Of a DNA stretch of 64,000 bases, positions 46,631-54,762 are shown piece after piece. Source of the stretch: an uncultured Tenacibaculum sp. (GTDB taxonomy: Bacteria; Bacteroidota; Bacteroidia; Flavobacteriales; Flavobacteriaceae); NCBI RefSeq assembly GCF_947502995.1, contig NZ_CANNBW010000009.1:104528-168527 (forward strand). The letters run 5' to 3'. Both the position numbers and the translations under genes were made by a program. How positions within the stretch are numbered: position 1 is the first letter of the stretch; the number at the start of each line of letters is the position of its first letter. The notes beneath the pieces are model-generated. The model worked only from the letters and a program-made list of their open reading frames with translations, did no database searches and had not been told where the DNA came from.

Positions 46631-47194
46631 TTATTTTGTTTTTAGAACGCTATGATCTAATTCACGAATATCTACAGGAACTAAATCCATTTCTTTAGCT
46701 TTTTCTTTAGAAATGTTTTCTAGTGGAATTAGTTCTGGAATTTTTATTAAGCTTACAATGTCTTTGTATTCAGTATATGCAAGTAGGTTTTTATTAATCA
46801 TAAGCTCATCTCCATAGTAATTGATATGATTTACTGATTCATTGTGTATCGAGCAAATGTATATATCATGTTTTTCTTTGTAGATGAATAATAATGTATC
46901 TCCATACCATTTAACCAAAATAGGGATACAACCATAAATTGGATTATGAGTTATCGGTATCCAGCTGAATTCTGTATTTTTATTATAAATTTTAAGAATA
47001 TGTCTGTCATTATCACTTGATTGAAACCAAGCAATATTATCTGCAAAATGATCGATAAAATCTTCTTCAATAAAACATCTATCCTCGCTTTCATCTATCC
47101 ATTGTATTTCACTATAATTCTCATTGATTGGAGAAGGAGAGTAGTTTTGTTTTTTTAGTATTTCTATGACTAATTTAATAGATGTGTTAGACAT
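46631..47194 (-). CDS. cytoplasmic protein of unknown function
   Basis: The 187-residue acidic protein contains repeated short strand-like segments (WIDESEDRCFIEEDFIDHFA, WFQSSDNDRHILKIYNKNTE), without recognised family. No signal peptide. Its 3' end is within two bases of the attC-like site at 46527. Confidence 0.65.
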   Translation of the reverse strand: MSNTSIKLVIEILKKQNYSPSPINENYSEIQWIDESEDRCFIEEDFIDHFADNIAWFQSSDNDRHILKIYNKNTEFSWIPITHNPIYGCIPILVKWYGDTLLFIYKEKHDIYICSIHNESVNHINYYGDELMINKNLLAYTEYKDIVSLIKIPELIPLENISKEKAKEMDLVPVDIRELDHSVLKTK

Positions 47195-47271
47195 ATTTTA
47201 TATTGTTTCTGATTTTAAAAAGACTTTTTTGAAGAGTGGATTATGTCGATGTATGCGATTAGTAGCAATTT

Positions 47272-47853
47272 TTAATTATTCGTTATTCTGAATGTCTTTA
47301 ATGATTGAATCATAATCGACATATTCTTTTTTAAATTTTCTGTATTTGATGCTGAAGCTGTTAGATTGTAGAAAACGCCTTCAGTCCCGCTATCCATAAT
47401 AAAACTTATTATTTCCGTTTCACCATATGTGTTTGTATTCGATTTAGTGTGTAAGAAATATGATTTTTGATTCAGAATATCTGTTAAGCCAGATTCGATT
47501 ATTTTCTGACTTTGAGAATTGTTTTTTACTAGGTTTACATAATGTTCAAATTCAGATTTTAAGTCTTTATTTTCTCCAAAACTTTTAATTTTTTGAATAG
47601 AGATTATATCGGTAAATCCATTTTTGTCAGGTTTAGAACCTGCGTCAATTCCTAGAATAATGTTTTCATTTTCATAATCTTCAACTTTCCATTTCCAACT
47701 TTTAGGAATTAGTATTGAAAAGTCTTTATCAGGATAATTGACTTTTTGTTTGGCAAATTTCACAGTATAGTTCGCGTATTGTTTTAAAGTAATTTCTTCT
47801 TTTGAACAAGAAACAAGTAGAATCAGAACTATTAAATTTCCTATTATTTTCAT
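47272..47853 (-). CDS. PsbP/DcrB-like lipoprotein
   Basis: The 193-residue protein has a lipobox (LILLVSC, C16) and a domain starting YPDKDFSILIPKSWKWKVED and ending NLKKNMSIMIQSLKTFRI. This is the strand-helix pattern of PsbP/DcrB-like periplasmic proteins, which are widespread lipoproteins of unknown role in Bacteroidota. Confidence 0.78.
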   Translation of the reverse strand: MKIIGNLIVLILLVSCSKEEITLKQYANYTVKFAKQKVNYPDKDFSILIPKSWKWKVEDYENENIILGIDAGSKPDKNGFTDIISIQKIKSFGENKDLKSEFEHYVNLVKNNSQSQKIIESGLTDILNQKSYFLHTKSNTNTYGETEIISFIMDSGTEGVFYNLTASASNTENLKKNMSIMIQSLKTFRITNN

Positions 47854-47881
47854 TTTTTAAATTGTGTAGAATGTTTAGTGT

Positions 47882-47935
47882 AACCGTCTTTTAAGGGAAA
47901 GTTAGCCAATTACTTCAGTATTAATATTTTTTGTT
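47882..47935 (-). repeat. short attC-like remnant
   Basis: AACCGTCTTTTAAGGGAAAG followed by TTAGCCAA matches the left part of the distinct site at 59384 (CCGTCAGTTAAGGGTTAAGT), and the interval ends in GTTAC. The flanks GTGTAAC and GTTACTC look like attC ends. It is much shorter than a full site. Confidence 0.45.
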
Positions 47936-48839
47936 ACTCCCAGTTTTCTTTTTCTATTAAGTTATGTATCGTAGTTTTTATCCAGTTATATTCGTGTAAC
48001 TCTTTTAACTTTTTTATCAATTTTTTAGGAATTTCATTTTCTCCAATTAATGCACCTGCTATTTGTCCAGCAATTGAAGAATTTGTGTCTGTATCTCCAC
48101 CAATTTCGATTAATTGTAAATACATTTCTTCAATTCCAATTTCTCTAACTTTGTTAGCAGCAGCTATTGCTAATGGAACAGAATTCACGACATATCCATC
48201 ATTACCAATTTTTCCGATTTCTTTAAGGTTTTTGATGTCTTTAATTTTAATTAATCGATCTCTAACTCTTGTGTCTGGAATTTGATCTATTATTAATTCA
48301 ATCAAATTTGTTTCACCATTCCAATTACCATTTAAAATCTCTCTTATTGCTATTATTACACTTCTAGCTCCAATGTAAGCTTCATCGTTATTATGAGTGA
48401 TTATACAAATATCTCTAATTTCTGAATTAGTAACTTCTTCCTTAAAGGCGATTGGAGCTATTCTCATAGCAGCGACATTTCCAGCGGCATATTCACCTCT
48501 ACGTCCGACTTGACCCCAATGTCCACCAAAACTGAGTTCTTTTAAAGATTTCAGAGTACTTGAACCAATTCCTTTTAGTTTTCTTTGTTCGTAATATTTA
48601 ACGAATTTACTTGCTATTTTCTCTGGATTTATTTTTTGATTTTCAATAATAGATTCAATTGTAGCCAAAGTTAGTTGAGTGTCATCTGTAATTCCCCATT
48701 TTGGTAATTTCACATTTGGATTTCCGAATAAATAAAAAGTATCGTCTTCTTCTTCAAATTGATTTTCAAAACCACTTCCCCAAGCGTCTCCAATTGCACC
48801 GCCAATTATACATCCTTTGAATCTTTCTCCTTTTGTCAT
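47934..48839 (-). CDS. ADP-ribosylglycohydrolase family protein
   Basis: The 301-residue protein has the family's metal-binding motifs in order: GAIGDAWGSGFE (N-terminal), TDDTQLTLAT (about 51-60), the ARH-type HNNDEAYIGARS (about 147) and GGDTDTNSSIAGQIAGALIG (about 249). Enzymes of this family remove ADP-ribose from proteins, small molecules or DNA. As a cassette gene it could counter ADP-ribosylating toxins (inference). Confidence 0.92.
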   Translation of the reverse strand: MTKGERFKGCIIGGAIGDAWGSGFENQFEEEDDTFYLFGNPNVKLPKWGITDDTQLTLATIESIIENQKINPEKIASKFVKYYEQRKLKGIGSSTLKSLKELSFGGHWGQVGRRGEYAAGNVAAMRIAPIAFKEEVTNSEIRDICIITHNNDEAYIGARSVIIAIREILNGNWNGETNLIELIIDQIPDTRVRDRLIKIKDIKNLKEIGKIGNDGYVVNSVPLAIAAANKVREIGIEEMYLQLIEIGGDTDTNSSIAGQIAGALIGENEIPKKLIKKLKELHEYNWIKTTIHNLIEKENWE

Positions 48840-49028
48840 TTTTTTTAAATTGAATTTAATGAGTTGTATATTAGATGTGTAATGTCGAGTTCCTTCTTAA
48901 TTGTACATTACGTTTTATGTAAAATGCGTTTTAATTTCATTTATTAATTCGTCATGCGAATAGTTTGTATTCACTTGAATCACTTTTTCAATTCTTTACT
49001 TTCATTATCTCGTTTTCAAATGTTGTAC
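48840..49028. other. gene-free spacer with decayed attC-like sequence
   Basis: No open frame of protein-like composition was found on either strand. ATTACGTTTTATGTAAAATG followed by CG (from 48908) and CGAATAGTTTGTATTCAC (to about 48990) look like two arms of a strongly decayed attC-like site. GTAATGT (48881 region) and ACATTAC (48905 region) form a short inverted repeat. Confidence 0.4.
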
Positions 49029-49060
49029 AACGTTTTATGTATTGTTATTTGCGATTTTTC
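49029..49060 (-). repeat. attC-like half-site
   Basis: AACGTTTTATGTATTGTTAT followed by TTGCGATTTTT is an almost perfect left arm, but no right arm follows. Instead it contains the end of the small gene at 49045. A GTTGTACAACG palindrome precedes both this half-site and the one at 49244. Confidence 0.7.
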
Positions 49061-49221
49061 AAAGAAATCCCAAGAAGTCCTCCCCAAAAAGCAAGAAAAG
49101 GAATAACCCAAAAATAATTCCAACCAGTAAATGAAGATAATATTGAAGCAATTAGCCAATAAATAAAGCCAAATACAACTAATAAAACAGGAATTAATAA
49201 TATATATTGGATTAATTTCAT
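49045..49221 (-). CDS. small membrane protein (58 aa) ending inside an attC arm
   Basis: The frame is ATG at 49221 to TAA at 49045. Two membrane segments are seen (LIQYILLIPVLLVVFGFIYW and FWVIPFLAFWGGLLGISL) and the tail is KNRK. The last residues and the stop are encoded by the conserved TTATTTGCG of the attC-like arm. The cassette is bounded by GTTGTACAAC on both sides. This is a typical tiny integron cassette gene, not a family I recognise. Confidence 0.7.
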   Translation of the reverse strand: MKLIQYILLIPVLLVVFGFIYWLIASILSSFTGWNYFWVIPFLAFWGGLLGISLKNRK

Positions 49222-49243
49222 TTAGTATGTTTAAATGTTGTAC

Positions 49244-49262
49244 AACGTTTTATTTATATTTT
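49244..49262 (-). repeat. attC-like left-arm remnant
   Basis: AACGTTTTATTTATATTTT follows the same GTTGTACAACG palindrome seen at 49021. No convincing right arm is found before the gene at 49298. Confidence 0.4.
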
Positions 49263-49297
49263 TTTAGAATAATTTCTTCAAACTTTTTCATCAATTC

Positions 49298-49585
49298 TTA
49301 TCGTTGTCCAAATATTCCACCGAGGATAAAGAAAATTGGAGTAAGTATTAAAAATGAAAAACCTATTTTCCTTATTAGTATTTTTCTATTTAATCTTTCA
49401 ATAATTTTTTTATCTGAGGTTAAAGAAATAGCTTTTCTAATATGTTTGAAACCATAATGGGGTTTGTCACAAATTATTTCTGAGGTTTTTATTTTAGATA
49501 TAATCAAACTTGGATTTGAAATAATAATTAATATCAATCCCAAAATCCATGAAGACATCATTAATATAGAAAATGTTTTATTCAT
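49298..49585 (-). CDS. small membrane protein (95 aa)
   Basis: The protein has membrane segments near residues 9-28 and 73-92 (IGFSFLILTPIFFILGGIFG) and a basic loop between them. It may be a small holin-like or anchor protein. No family recognised. It lies in the well-preserved part of the array. Confidence 0.65.
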   Translation of the reverse strand: MNKTFSILMMSSWILGLILIIISNPSLIISKIKTSEIICDKPHYGFKHIRKAISLTSDKKIIERLNRKILIRKIGFSFLILTPIFFILGGIFGQR

Positions 49586-49602
49586 TTTTTAAGTTTATAG
49601 CT

Positions 49603-49726
49603 AACGTTTTAGCTAAGAAATGTAGCGTTTGTTTTTATTGTTGTTTTATAAATATATCTAAGTTTTGGTTTTATGATTGATTTTCACAAGAGGAAAATCA
49701 GTAAGCAATGTTTTTTTGGTTTTGTT
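49603..49726 (-). repeat. attC-like site (variant arm type)
   Basis: The site runs from AAC at 49603 to GTT at 49726. The hairpin GATTTTC (49679-49685) pairs with GAAAATC (49693-49699). The right arm AGCAATGTTTTTTTGGTTTT followed by GTT is shared with the site at 57487. The flanks AGCTAAC and GTTAGCT are complementary to each other. Confidence 0.8.
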
Positions 49727-49734
49727 AGCTGTAG

Positions 49735-50370
49735 TTATTCATATTTGATTCCTATCCAAATAGGATCAGAAAAACACTTCCACGTAATTTTATCTTTCTC
49801 ATAATATTTTAAAGAAATGTCTTCAATATATCGTCTTGTAGCGTATGTTAAAATATTTTCAGGTGTATTTCCGTTATAAAATTTTTCTCCTGCTTCAGTA
49901 AACCATTCACCCCATTCGTTTTCTTCATTCTTTGGACTATTTTTACCTCTAATATTTTTTGTGTTAATTAGATCAACAGCAAGATAACATAATTGGTTTC
50001 TAAGACTTTCCCAATCTGTTAATTTTATAACGTATTCATTATTGAGTTCCTTCTTATTAATAATTTCAAAATTAAGATTTCGAATTTTTGATAAAATATT
50101 TTTCCAGTATGATAAATTGTAAAATTTTGGTTTTATATTTTTTTCTATTGGTGGTTTATAATAATCTTCCCAGAATAAGTTAAAATCAACTTTTAATCCA
50201 TTTCTAGCTTGATCGTATATTAATAAAAATAATTCATATGAAGGTTTTTCTTCTTTGTATAAGTCCAACAAGGTTAGACAAGCTAAAAGGTAATCTTCTA
50301 GTGTTTGAGTGTTTCGTCCTTCATTAAAATCAATTTTTCTTAAATTTTCATAAAAACTAATTAATTTCAT
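49735..50370 (-). CDS. cytoplasmic protein of unknown function
   Basis: The 211-residue protein is rich in Y, W, N and K and opens MKLISFYENLRKIDFNEGRN. The ending (TWKCFSDPIWIGIKYE) and size are reminiscent of immunity proteins, but no family is certain. It is 9 bp from the attC-like site. Confidence 0.68.
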   Translation of the reverse strand: MKLISFYENLRKIDFNEGRNTQTLEDYLLACLTLLDLYKEEKPSYELFLLIYDQARNGLKVDFNLFWEDYYKPPIEKNIKPKFYNLSYWKNILSKIRNLNFEIINKKELNNEYVIKLTDWESLRNQLCYLAVDLINTKNIRGKNSPKNEENEWGEWFTEAGEKFYNGNTPENILTYATRRYIEDISLKYYEKDKITWKCFSDPIWIGIKYE

Positions 50371-50421
50371 TTTTAATTACAAGTCAACTTTTTTTATTAA
50401 GTTATTAAAGTATGATTCTTT

Positions 50422-50862
50422 TTAACGACACCCAGGCATAAAAGTGGTGTCTTCAGGTCCATTCGTTATTTTTTCATTTATCAAATCTAAGATGGCTTGA
50501 CTAACTTCAATTAATCTAAATGTTTCGACATCAAATTGCCACTCACCAAACCCCATTAAATTAAGAGTGTTTTTATCAAGTTTTTCGGGTGCTTTTTTTA
50601 ATACAAATAAAAAAGAATTAATAGTATCAATTATAATTTTCTTTCCATTTTCTGTTGAAGTTATTTCTTCAATATGATGAGGAACCCAACCGGTAAATCC
50701 ACCAGAAGATACAACTAGCCAATTATTTCTTATTTTACATAAATCAGAAGTCATATCGAAGGAATTTTCGATGTGGAGAGCAGCGAATCTTAACCAGAGT
50801 TCTAAAATGCTATCTCGTAACCAAAACCCTTTATTTTTAATTCCGACAAATGTTTTCCCCAT
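50422..50862 (-). CDS. cytoplasmic protein of unknown function
   Basis: The 146-residue protein opens MGKTFVGIKNKGFWLRDSIL and contains LRFAALHIENSFDMTSDLC, with helical character. No signal peptide or recognised domain. It is 51 bp from the neighbour gene without an intact attC between, so both may travel as one cassette. Confidence 0.65.
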   Translation of the reverse strand: MGKTFVGIKNKGFWLRDSILELWLRFAALHIENSFDMTSDLCKIRNNWLVVSSGGFTGWVPHHIEEITSTENGKKIIIDTINSFLFVLKKAPEKLDKNTLNLMGFGEWQFDVETFRLIEVSQAILDLINEKITNGPEDTTFMPGCR

Positions 50863-50930
50863 GATGATACTTTATATGTTTATAAAACTTAGTAGATGAT
50901 ATAATTATTAATCCTAATATATTTATTGCC

Positions 50931-51052
50931 AACGTTTTGTGTATTGTTATTTGCAATTTTGATTGTAAAGTTAATTAAAAGAGATGAACTTTTGGTATTG
51001 CGAGATTTGTCCGAAGGAATAAGTTCGTCAGCAATTAATTATACACTTTGTT
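50931..51052 (-). repeat. attC-like site
   Basis: A full-length site: AACGTTTTGTGTATTGTTAT at the left, the core AGTTAATTAAAAGAGATGAA, a hairpin region and the right arm CAATTAATTATACACTTTGT ending at GTT (51050-51052). Its private outer sequence is GTTGTGGTG. Confidence 0.88.
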
Positions 51053-51117
51053 GTGGTGTCGTTTTTTTCAATTGATTATTGTTTTGGTATCTATTTTATA
51101 ATTTTTAAGAACAGTAT

Positions 51118-51549
51118 CTATTCCTTTTTTTTAGATTCTGCTTTTTTCAATTTATTTCTATATCTTTTAATACTAAGTAATGCTCTTAATATTAGAATAA
51201 ATCCTGTACTAAAAATCAATATTTTTCTGGCAAAATAATTCCAATATGAATAATTAAAACTAAATTGTATTTTAGAATTATTTATAAAATGATGGAAATT
51301 AACCATAATTATTATAAATCCTATTAGTCCAAATAGAGTAAATTCGATATATACTTGTGTTTTTTGTTTTTTTATTTCTCTAATTTCATTCAATAATTCT
51401 TGTTGTGATTCTTTAAAGTATTTACTGAATTTGATATTCGAACAGACAATTTTGAAATTAGGCTTTTTATTAGTCAGACCGCAACTTAATCCGCTTTTAT
51501 AATCTCTTTTGGAATATTCACATAAATCACAATGTTCAGTATATTTCAC
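51118..51549 (-). CDS. Cys4-motif membrane protein
   Basis: The 143-residue protein has an N-terminal C7-x2-C10-x12-C23-x12-C36 motif, the same spacing as the chromosomal RDD protein at 1769, with the shared tag 'CGLTN'. It has two membrane segments (about 72-90 and 105-125; FTLFGLIGFIIIMVNF) and a basic tail. It may be a small metal-binding membrane protein (inference). Confidence 0.75.
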   Translation of the reverse strand: MKYTEHCDLCEYSKRDYKSGLSCGLTNKKPNFKIVCSNIKFSKYFKESQQELLNEIREIKKQKTQVYIEFTLFGLIGFIIIMVNFHHFINNSKIQFSFNYSYWNYFARKILIFSTGFILILRALLSIKRYRNKLKKAESKKKE

Positions 51550-51570
51550 TATTAGTTTTTTTGATTCACC

Positions 51571-51699
51571 AACGTTTTGTGTATTGTTATTAGCGCTTTT
51601 TGTTTGTAAAGTTAATTAAAAATGATGAACTTTTGGTGTTGCGAAATTTAGTCAGAAGGATAAATCCACAAGCAATTAATTATACATTTGTCATTTGTT
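51571..51699 (-). repeat. attC-like site
   Basis: The left arm AACGTTTTGTGTATTGTTAT, the core AGTTAATTAAAAATGATGAA, a hairpin region with GATAAATCCAC, and the right arm CAAGCAATTAATTATACATT ending in GTT are all present. The gene at 51691 ends inside its right end. Confidence 0.85.
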
Positions 51700-52242
51700 A
51701 CACGTTCGTTTTATTATGCTCTTATGGAACTTAATATTTTCTTCTCGTTCTACTAAGATCCAATTATCTTTTTCAATTTCAGTTGTGTCTATTTCTTCAA
51801 CCCAATTCCAAATTTCTAGAATTGGCGTTAGCTTAACTGTTCTCTGCCCACCGTAGCCAAATGCACCGATGTACCATAATTGCTTTTTAATTGTTACATT
51901 CGGGTTTGCTTTGTTCTCATAAATTATTTGTTCGTCAACCCATGCTCCAAAACCGTATGAGAACATGAGTAATAATGTTAAGAAAAATATTCCAATTGCT
52001 ATAATTGGTGTTACAATTCCGATTGCAATGTTTGTCTTTTGAGGTCTGTCTTTCTTTAAAGTCCAAATAAGAGTCATCAGAACTGCAATTGGGAGTCCTT
52101 GTAGAGTTATATCATTGAATAGATGCATATGACGCCAATCAGCGAACTCAATTGGTACTGCTTGCCCAAACGTCATTGCAGAGATTGCAATTCCGAAGAA
52201 GAGTAAAGTTATCCACTTAAAAATTGTTTGAATTCGTTTCAT
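51691..52242 (-). CDS. membrane protein of unknown function
   Basis: The 183-residue protein has four hydrophobic segments (about 11-28, 45-62, 74-97 and 112-130). Its C-terminal residues CNK and stop are encoded by the end of the attC-like site. Its start overlaps the next gene stop by 4 bp (ATGA), so the two are coupled and likely one cassette. Function not recognised. Confidence 0.72.
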   Translation of the reverse strand: MKRIQTIFKWITLLFFGIAISAMTFGQAVPIEFADWRHMHLFNDITLQGLPIAVLMTLIWTLKKDRPQKTNIAIGIVTPIIAIGIFFLTLLLMFSYGFGAWVDEQIIYENKANPNVTIKKQLWYIGAFGYGGQRTVKLTPILEIWNWVEEIDTTEIEKDNWILVEREENIKFHKSIIKRTCNK

Positions 52243-52430
52243 TTAGAAAGAAGTTTTTTCCCTTTTGTAATCCATATTATTGGACCGATAATTCCAATCA
52301 TTGAAATCAAAACCCAAGTCATCTTATTTCCTTTGAATTCTTTTGTCAAAATCAGATAAATTGCTTTAAAAGTTGTTAATGCTGACCAAAAGGCTATGAT
52401 GATGAATGCTAATATTAAAATTGGTCTCAT
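52239..52430 (-). CDS. PLDc_N-like small membrane protein
   Basis: The 63-residue protein has two membrane segments and a tail; the second half (MTWVLISMIGIIGPIIWITK, GKKLL) matches the short phospholipase D N-terminal-like domain found in many small membrane proteins. It is coupled to the following gene by a 4-bp overlap. Confidence 0.7.
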   Translation of the reverse strand: MRPILILAFIIIAFWSALTTFKAIYLILTKEFKGNKMTWVLISMIGIIGPIIWITKGKKLLSK

Positions 52431-52461
52431 TAGGAAGTCTTATATTATTGTAAAATATGTT

Positions 52462-52917
52462 TTAATATTTTAAGTTATCAAGCTCATGTTTAAAAAATGT
52501 TTCAAATTCTCTCTTGATAATTAATCTGTTTTTTTTGATTAAATCAAAAATTAAGTCATTAATAGTTGATATTCTTGTGTCTATTTTGGGCTTTTCATTT
52601 AAATTGAATAAGGAATACAAACTCAATTTCTTTCTATCACCAACTTCTAGAGGAAGTTGCTTTTTTATTGCTTTATAAATTTTAAGTCTATCTGTTTGGT
52701 TAAATTTTTTGTTCAAAAATGACTCACTAGATAATTCGTTTTTAAATAGATTTTGTGTTTGTAGTGAATTTAAGATTCTGGATTTAAAAAATAAGTATGC
52801 GATGTCATTACGTAAAATAATGTTACTATGAATAAGTTCTAATTTTTTATTATCTAAAGGAAAGCTAAAATTGTGTTTTTTTTCTAGTTCTTCAGTATTT
52901 TTTGGATAAGTTCTCAT
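52462..52917 (-). CDS. cytoplasmic protein of unknown function
   Basis: The 151-residue basic protein opens MRTYPKNTEELEKKHNFSFP. It is helical, with no signal peptide or recognised family. The 178-bp spacer on its upstream side (52918-53095) holds AACGGAGCATTTTTTTGC, which could be a decayed attC arm, but no gene. Confidence 0.65.
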   Translation of the reverse strand: MRTYPKNTEELEKKHNFSFPLDNKKLELIHSNIILRNDIAYLFFKSRILNSLQTQNLFKNELSSESFLNKKFNQTDRLKIYKAIKKQLPLEVGDRKKLSLYSLFNLNEKPKIDTRISTINDLIFDLIKKNRLIIKREFETFFKHELDNLKY

Positions 52918-53095
52918 CTGTTATAATTTTCTTAGCGCCTTATTCTAGATGTACTACAACGGAGCATTTTTTTGCTTTAATTTTTTCTTATTCAAAAGTC
53001 ATATCAAGATGATTTAACGACATTATAAAAATACACTAAACTCTGGATTAAACACTAGAATTCGTATGAATTATAGTTTACATTGACATTAGTAC

Positions 53096-53941
53096 TTAAC
53101 ATCCCATTGGTATTTCAAACGAAATTATTTTTTCCTTTTTCTCTCCAGTTGTAGTGTTTTCTAATTTAATTTTTAAGAATATTCTACTTGTTAAAACCGT
53201 ACTTGGATATTGATTATATTTCACTATGTTTTTAATGTTGTTTGAAAATTTTTCAGCACAATTTTCATTAACATAGCTTTTCAGTTCATCAAGATCTACT
53301 TCATTGAATTTCTGAGTGTCTTTTTTAGTATATTTTTTGGTAGTAAAGTATTTGTTCTTTATCTCAATACTTTCCCAATTTGAGTAATAGTGTTTCCAGT
53401 TTATTAAATCACAATGCGCACCTTCATCTGTTATAGATATTGAATTTTCAAATCTTTGCTTAATTTCAATTTTATCATACTTAGATTCTGATATTATAAC
53501 TTTCTTTCCCTCAGGACTATCTCCAAGGTCAACAAATATTTTTACACTGTCTTTCTGTATTTTACTTAAATTATGTTCATTATCCCAAATATTTAATCTC
53601 ATTGATAATGTAAAATCTTCAAATCTTATTTTTAGATTATCACTTATACTTTCAGGTGTTAAATAACCATTAAAAACAAATCCAGATATATTTCCATTAA
53701 CTTCCTTTATTCGAACCCAATTTCCTTTTATTGTTTTTCCTTCGTCAATTACTTCAAGTTTGTTTTCTGTTTGTTCAAAAATATAGACTTTAGAGCCATA
53801 TTCTAGTTTTCCAATTCGTTTAGCATTTTTATTTGGTTTTTCTCTAACTATTAAACCATTATCCGCTTTAACATATTGATTACTCTGTCCAATAATTGAT
53901 ATTGAAGTAAGAGTTATTAAATAAATGAGTAATTTTTTCAT
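53096..53941 (-). CDS. exported SH3-domain protein
   Basis: The 281-residue protein has a signal peptide (1-18, ending IGQSN). A bacterial SH3 domain follows at about 22-95 (NGLIVREKPNKNAKRIGKLE, YGSKVYIFEQ ... GNWVRIKEVNG), then an unrecognised beta-rich C-terminus. Such domains often bind peptidoglycan. It ends just before the compact attC-like site at 53951. Confidence 0.82.
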   Translation of the reverse strand: MKKLLIYLITLTSISIIGQSNQYVKADNGLIVREKPNKNAKRIGKLEYGSKVYIFEQTENKLEVIDEGKTIKGNWVRIKEVNGNISGFVFNGYLTPESISDNLKIRFEDFTLSMRLNIWDNEHNLSKIQKDSVKIFVDLGDSPEGKKVIISESKYDKIEIKQRFENSISITDEGAHCDLINWKHYYSNWESIEIKNKYFTTKKYTKKDTQKFNEVDLDELKSYVNENCAEKFSNNIKNIVKYNQYPSTVLTSRIFLKIKLENTTTGEKKEKIISFEIPMGC

Positions 53942-53950
53942 ATTAATACC

Positions 53951-54010
53951 AACGTTTTGTGAGATTTGTCAGAAGGATAAATTCGCAAGCAATTAATTAT
54001 ACACGTTGTT
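53951..54010 (-). repeat. compact 60-bp attC-like site
   Basis: AACGTTTTGT is followed directly by GAGATTTGTCAGAAGGATAA and the right arm CAAGCAATTAATTATACACG ending in GTT. About 60 bp of the middle is deleted relative to other sites. TTTTGTG occurs at both deletion edges in the full-length site at 54590, so a recombination between short repeats is likely. The length is close to the 57-60-bp minimum of classical attC sites. Confidence 0.85.
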
Positions 54011-54018
54011 GTAAACAG

Positions 54019-54582
54019 TTATTTTATTCGTTTATAATATTCGGTGATAATTCCGCTAATCATAGTTGTTCTTCCATTTTTAGTTTCATATCCAGACTTG
54101 TATAACATTAAATAATTCTTTGATTTATCAGTTTGTAAATTCCAAATAGATTTATCTTCTAAGACAATGTTGGTTAGGTCGAAAAAACTACTAAAATATT
54201 CCGTAAATCTAATTTTTTCAGATAGTTCTAAATTCTTTTTTGAAACGTTGTTTTTATAAAATTCAATAATTGAGTCCGAAATATTGATATATTTTTTGGG
54301 AATCTCAACTTCTTTTTTACTAATAGTACAATCTGAACATTTAATTTTTATTAGTTTCCAAATTCCGACAATTTTAGTTTTCAGATTTTTTCTGTCTATT
54401 ATTTTTAAAGAATCAATGATTTTTTTAGAATTAGTGTTTTTTAATATTTCATAATTTAATATTGAATTTTGAGTTAAAACTATATCTGTATAATTTCTTT
54501 CAAATTTTAAACTTTTAATATTTTGAGAAAATAAAGTTGAAGAAATGAAACACAAAAAATAAATTAGACTTCTCTTTTTCAT
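54019..54582 (-). CDS. exported protein of unknown function
   Basis: The 187-residue protein has a signal peptide (1-19, ending TLFSQ). A region with Cys-x2-Cys (KCSDCTISKK) and the ending TTMISGIITEYYKRIK are visible. The cassette is bounded by GTAAACA / TGTTTAC, showing it is one unit. No family recognised. Confidence 0.72.
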   Translation of the reverse strand: MKKRSLIYFLCFISSTLFSQNIKSLKFERNYTDIVLTQNSILNYEILKNTNSKKIIDSLKIIDRKNLKTKIVGIWKLIKIKCSDCTISKKEVEIPKKYINISDSIIEFYKNNVSKKNLELSEKIRFTEYFSSFFDLTNIVLEDKSIWNLQTDKSKNYLMLYKSGYETKNGRTTMISGIITEYYKRIK

Positions 54583-54589
54583 AATTGTT

Positions 54590-54711
54590 TACGTTTTGTG
54601 TATTGTTATTTGCGCTTTTTAGTTGTAAAGTTAATTAAAAGAGATGAACTTTTGGTTTTGTGAGATTTGTCCGAAGGATAAATCTGCAAGCAATTAACTA
54701 TACATTTTGTT
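54590..54711 (-). repeat. attC-like site
   Basis: Full-length: TACGTTTTGTGTATTGTTAT at the left (first base changed from AAC), the core AGTTAATTAAAAGAGATGAA, hairpin GATTTGTCCGAAGGATAAATC split as two arms, and right arm CAAGCAATTAACTATACATT ending in GTT at 54711. Confidence 0.88.
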
Positions 54712-54762
54712 GGGCGTAGTTGCTTTCAGTTTGTTTTTGAACTGAACATAAATATCATTAAA

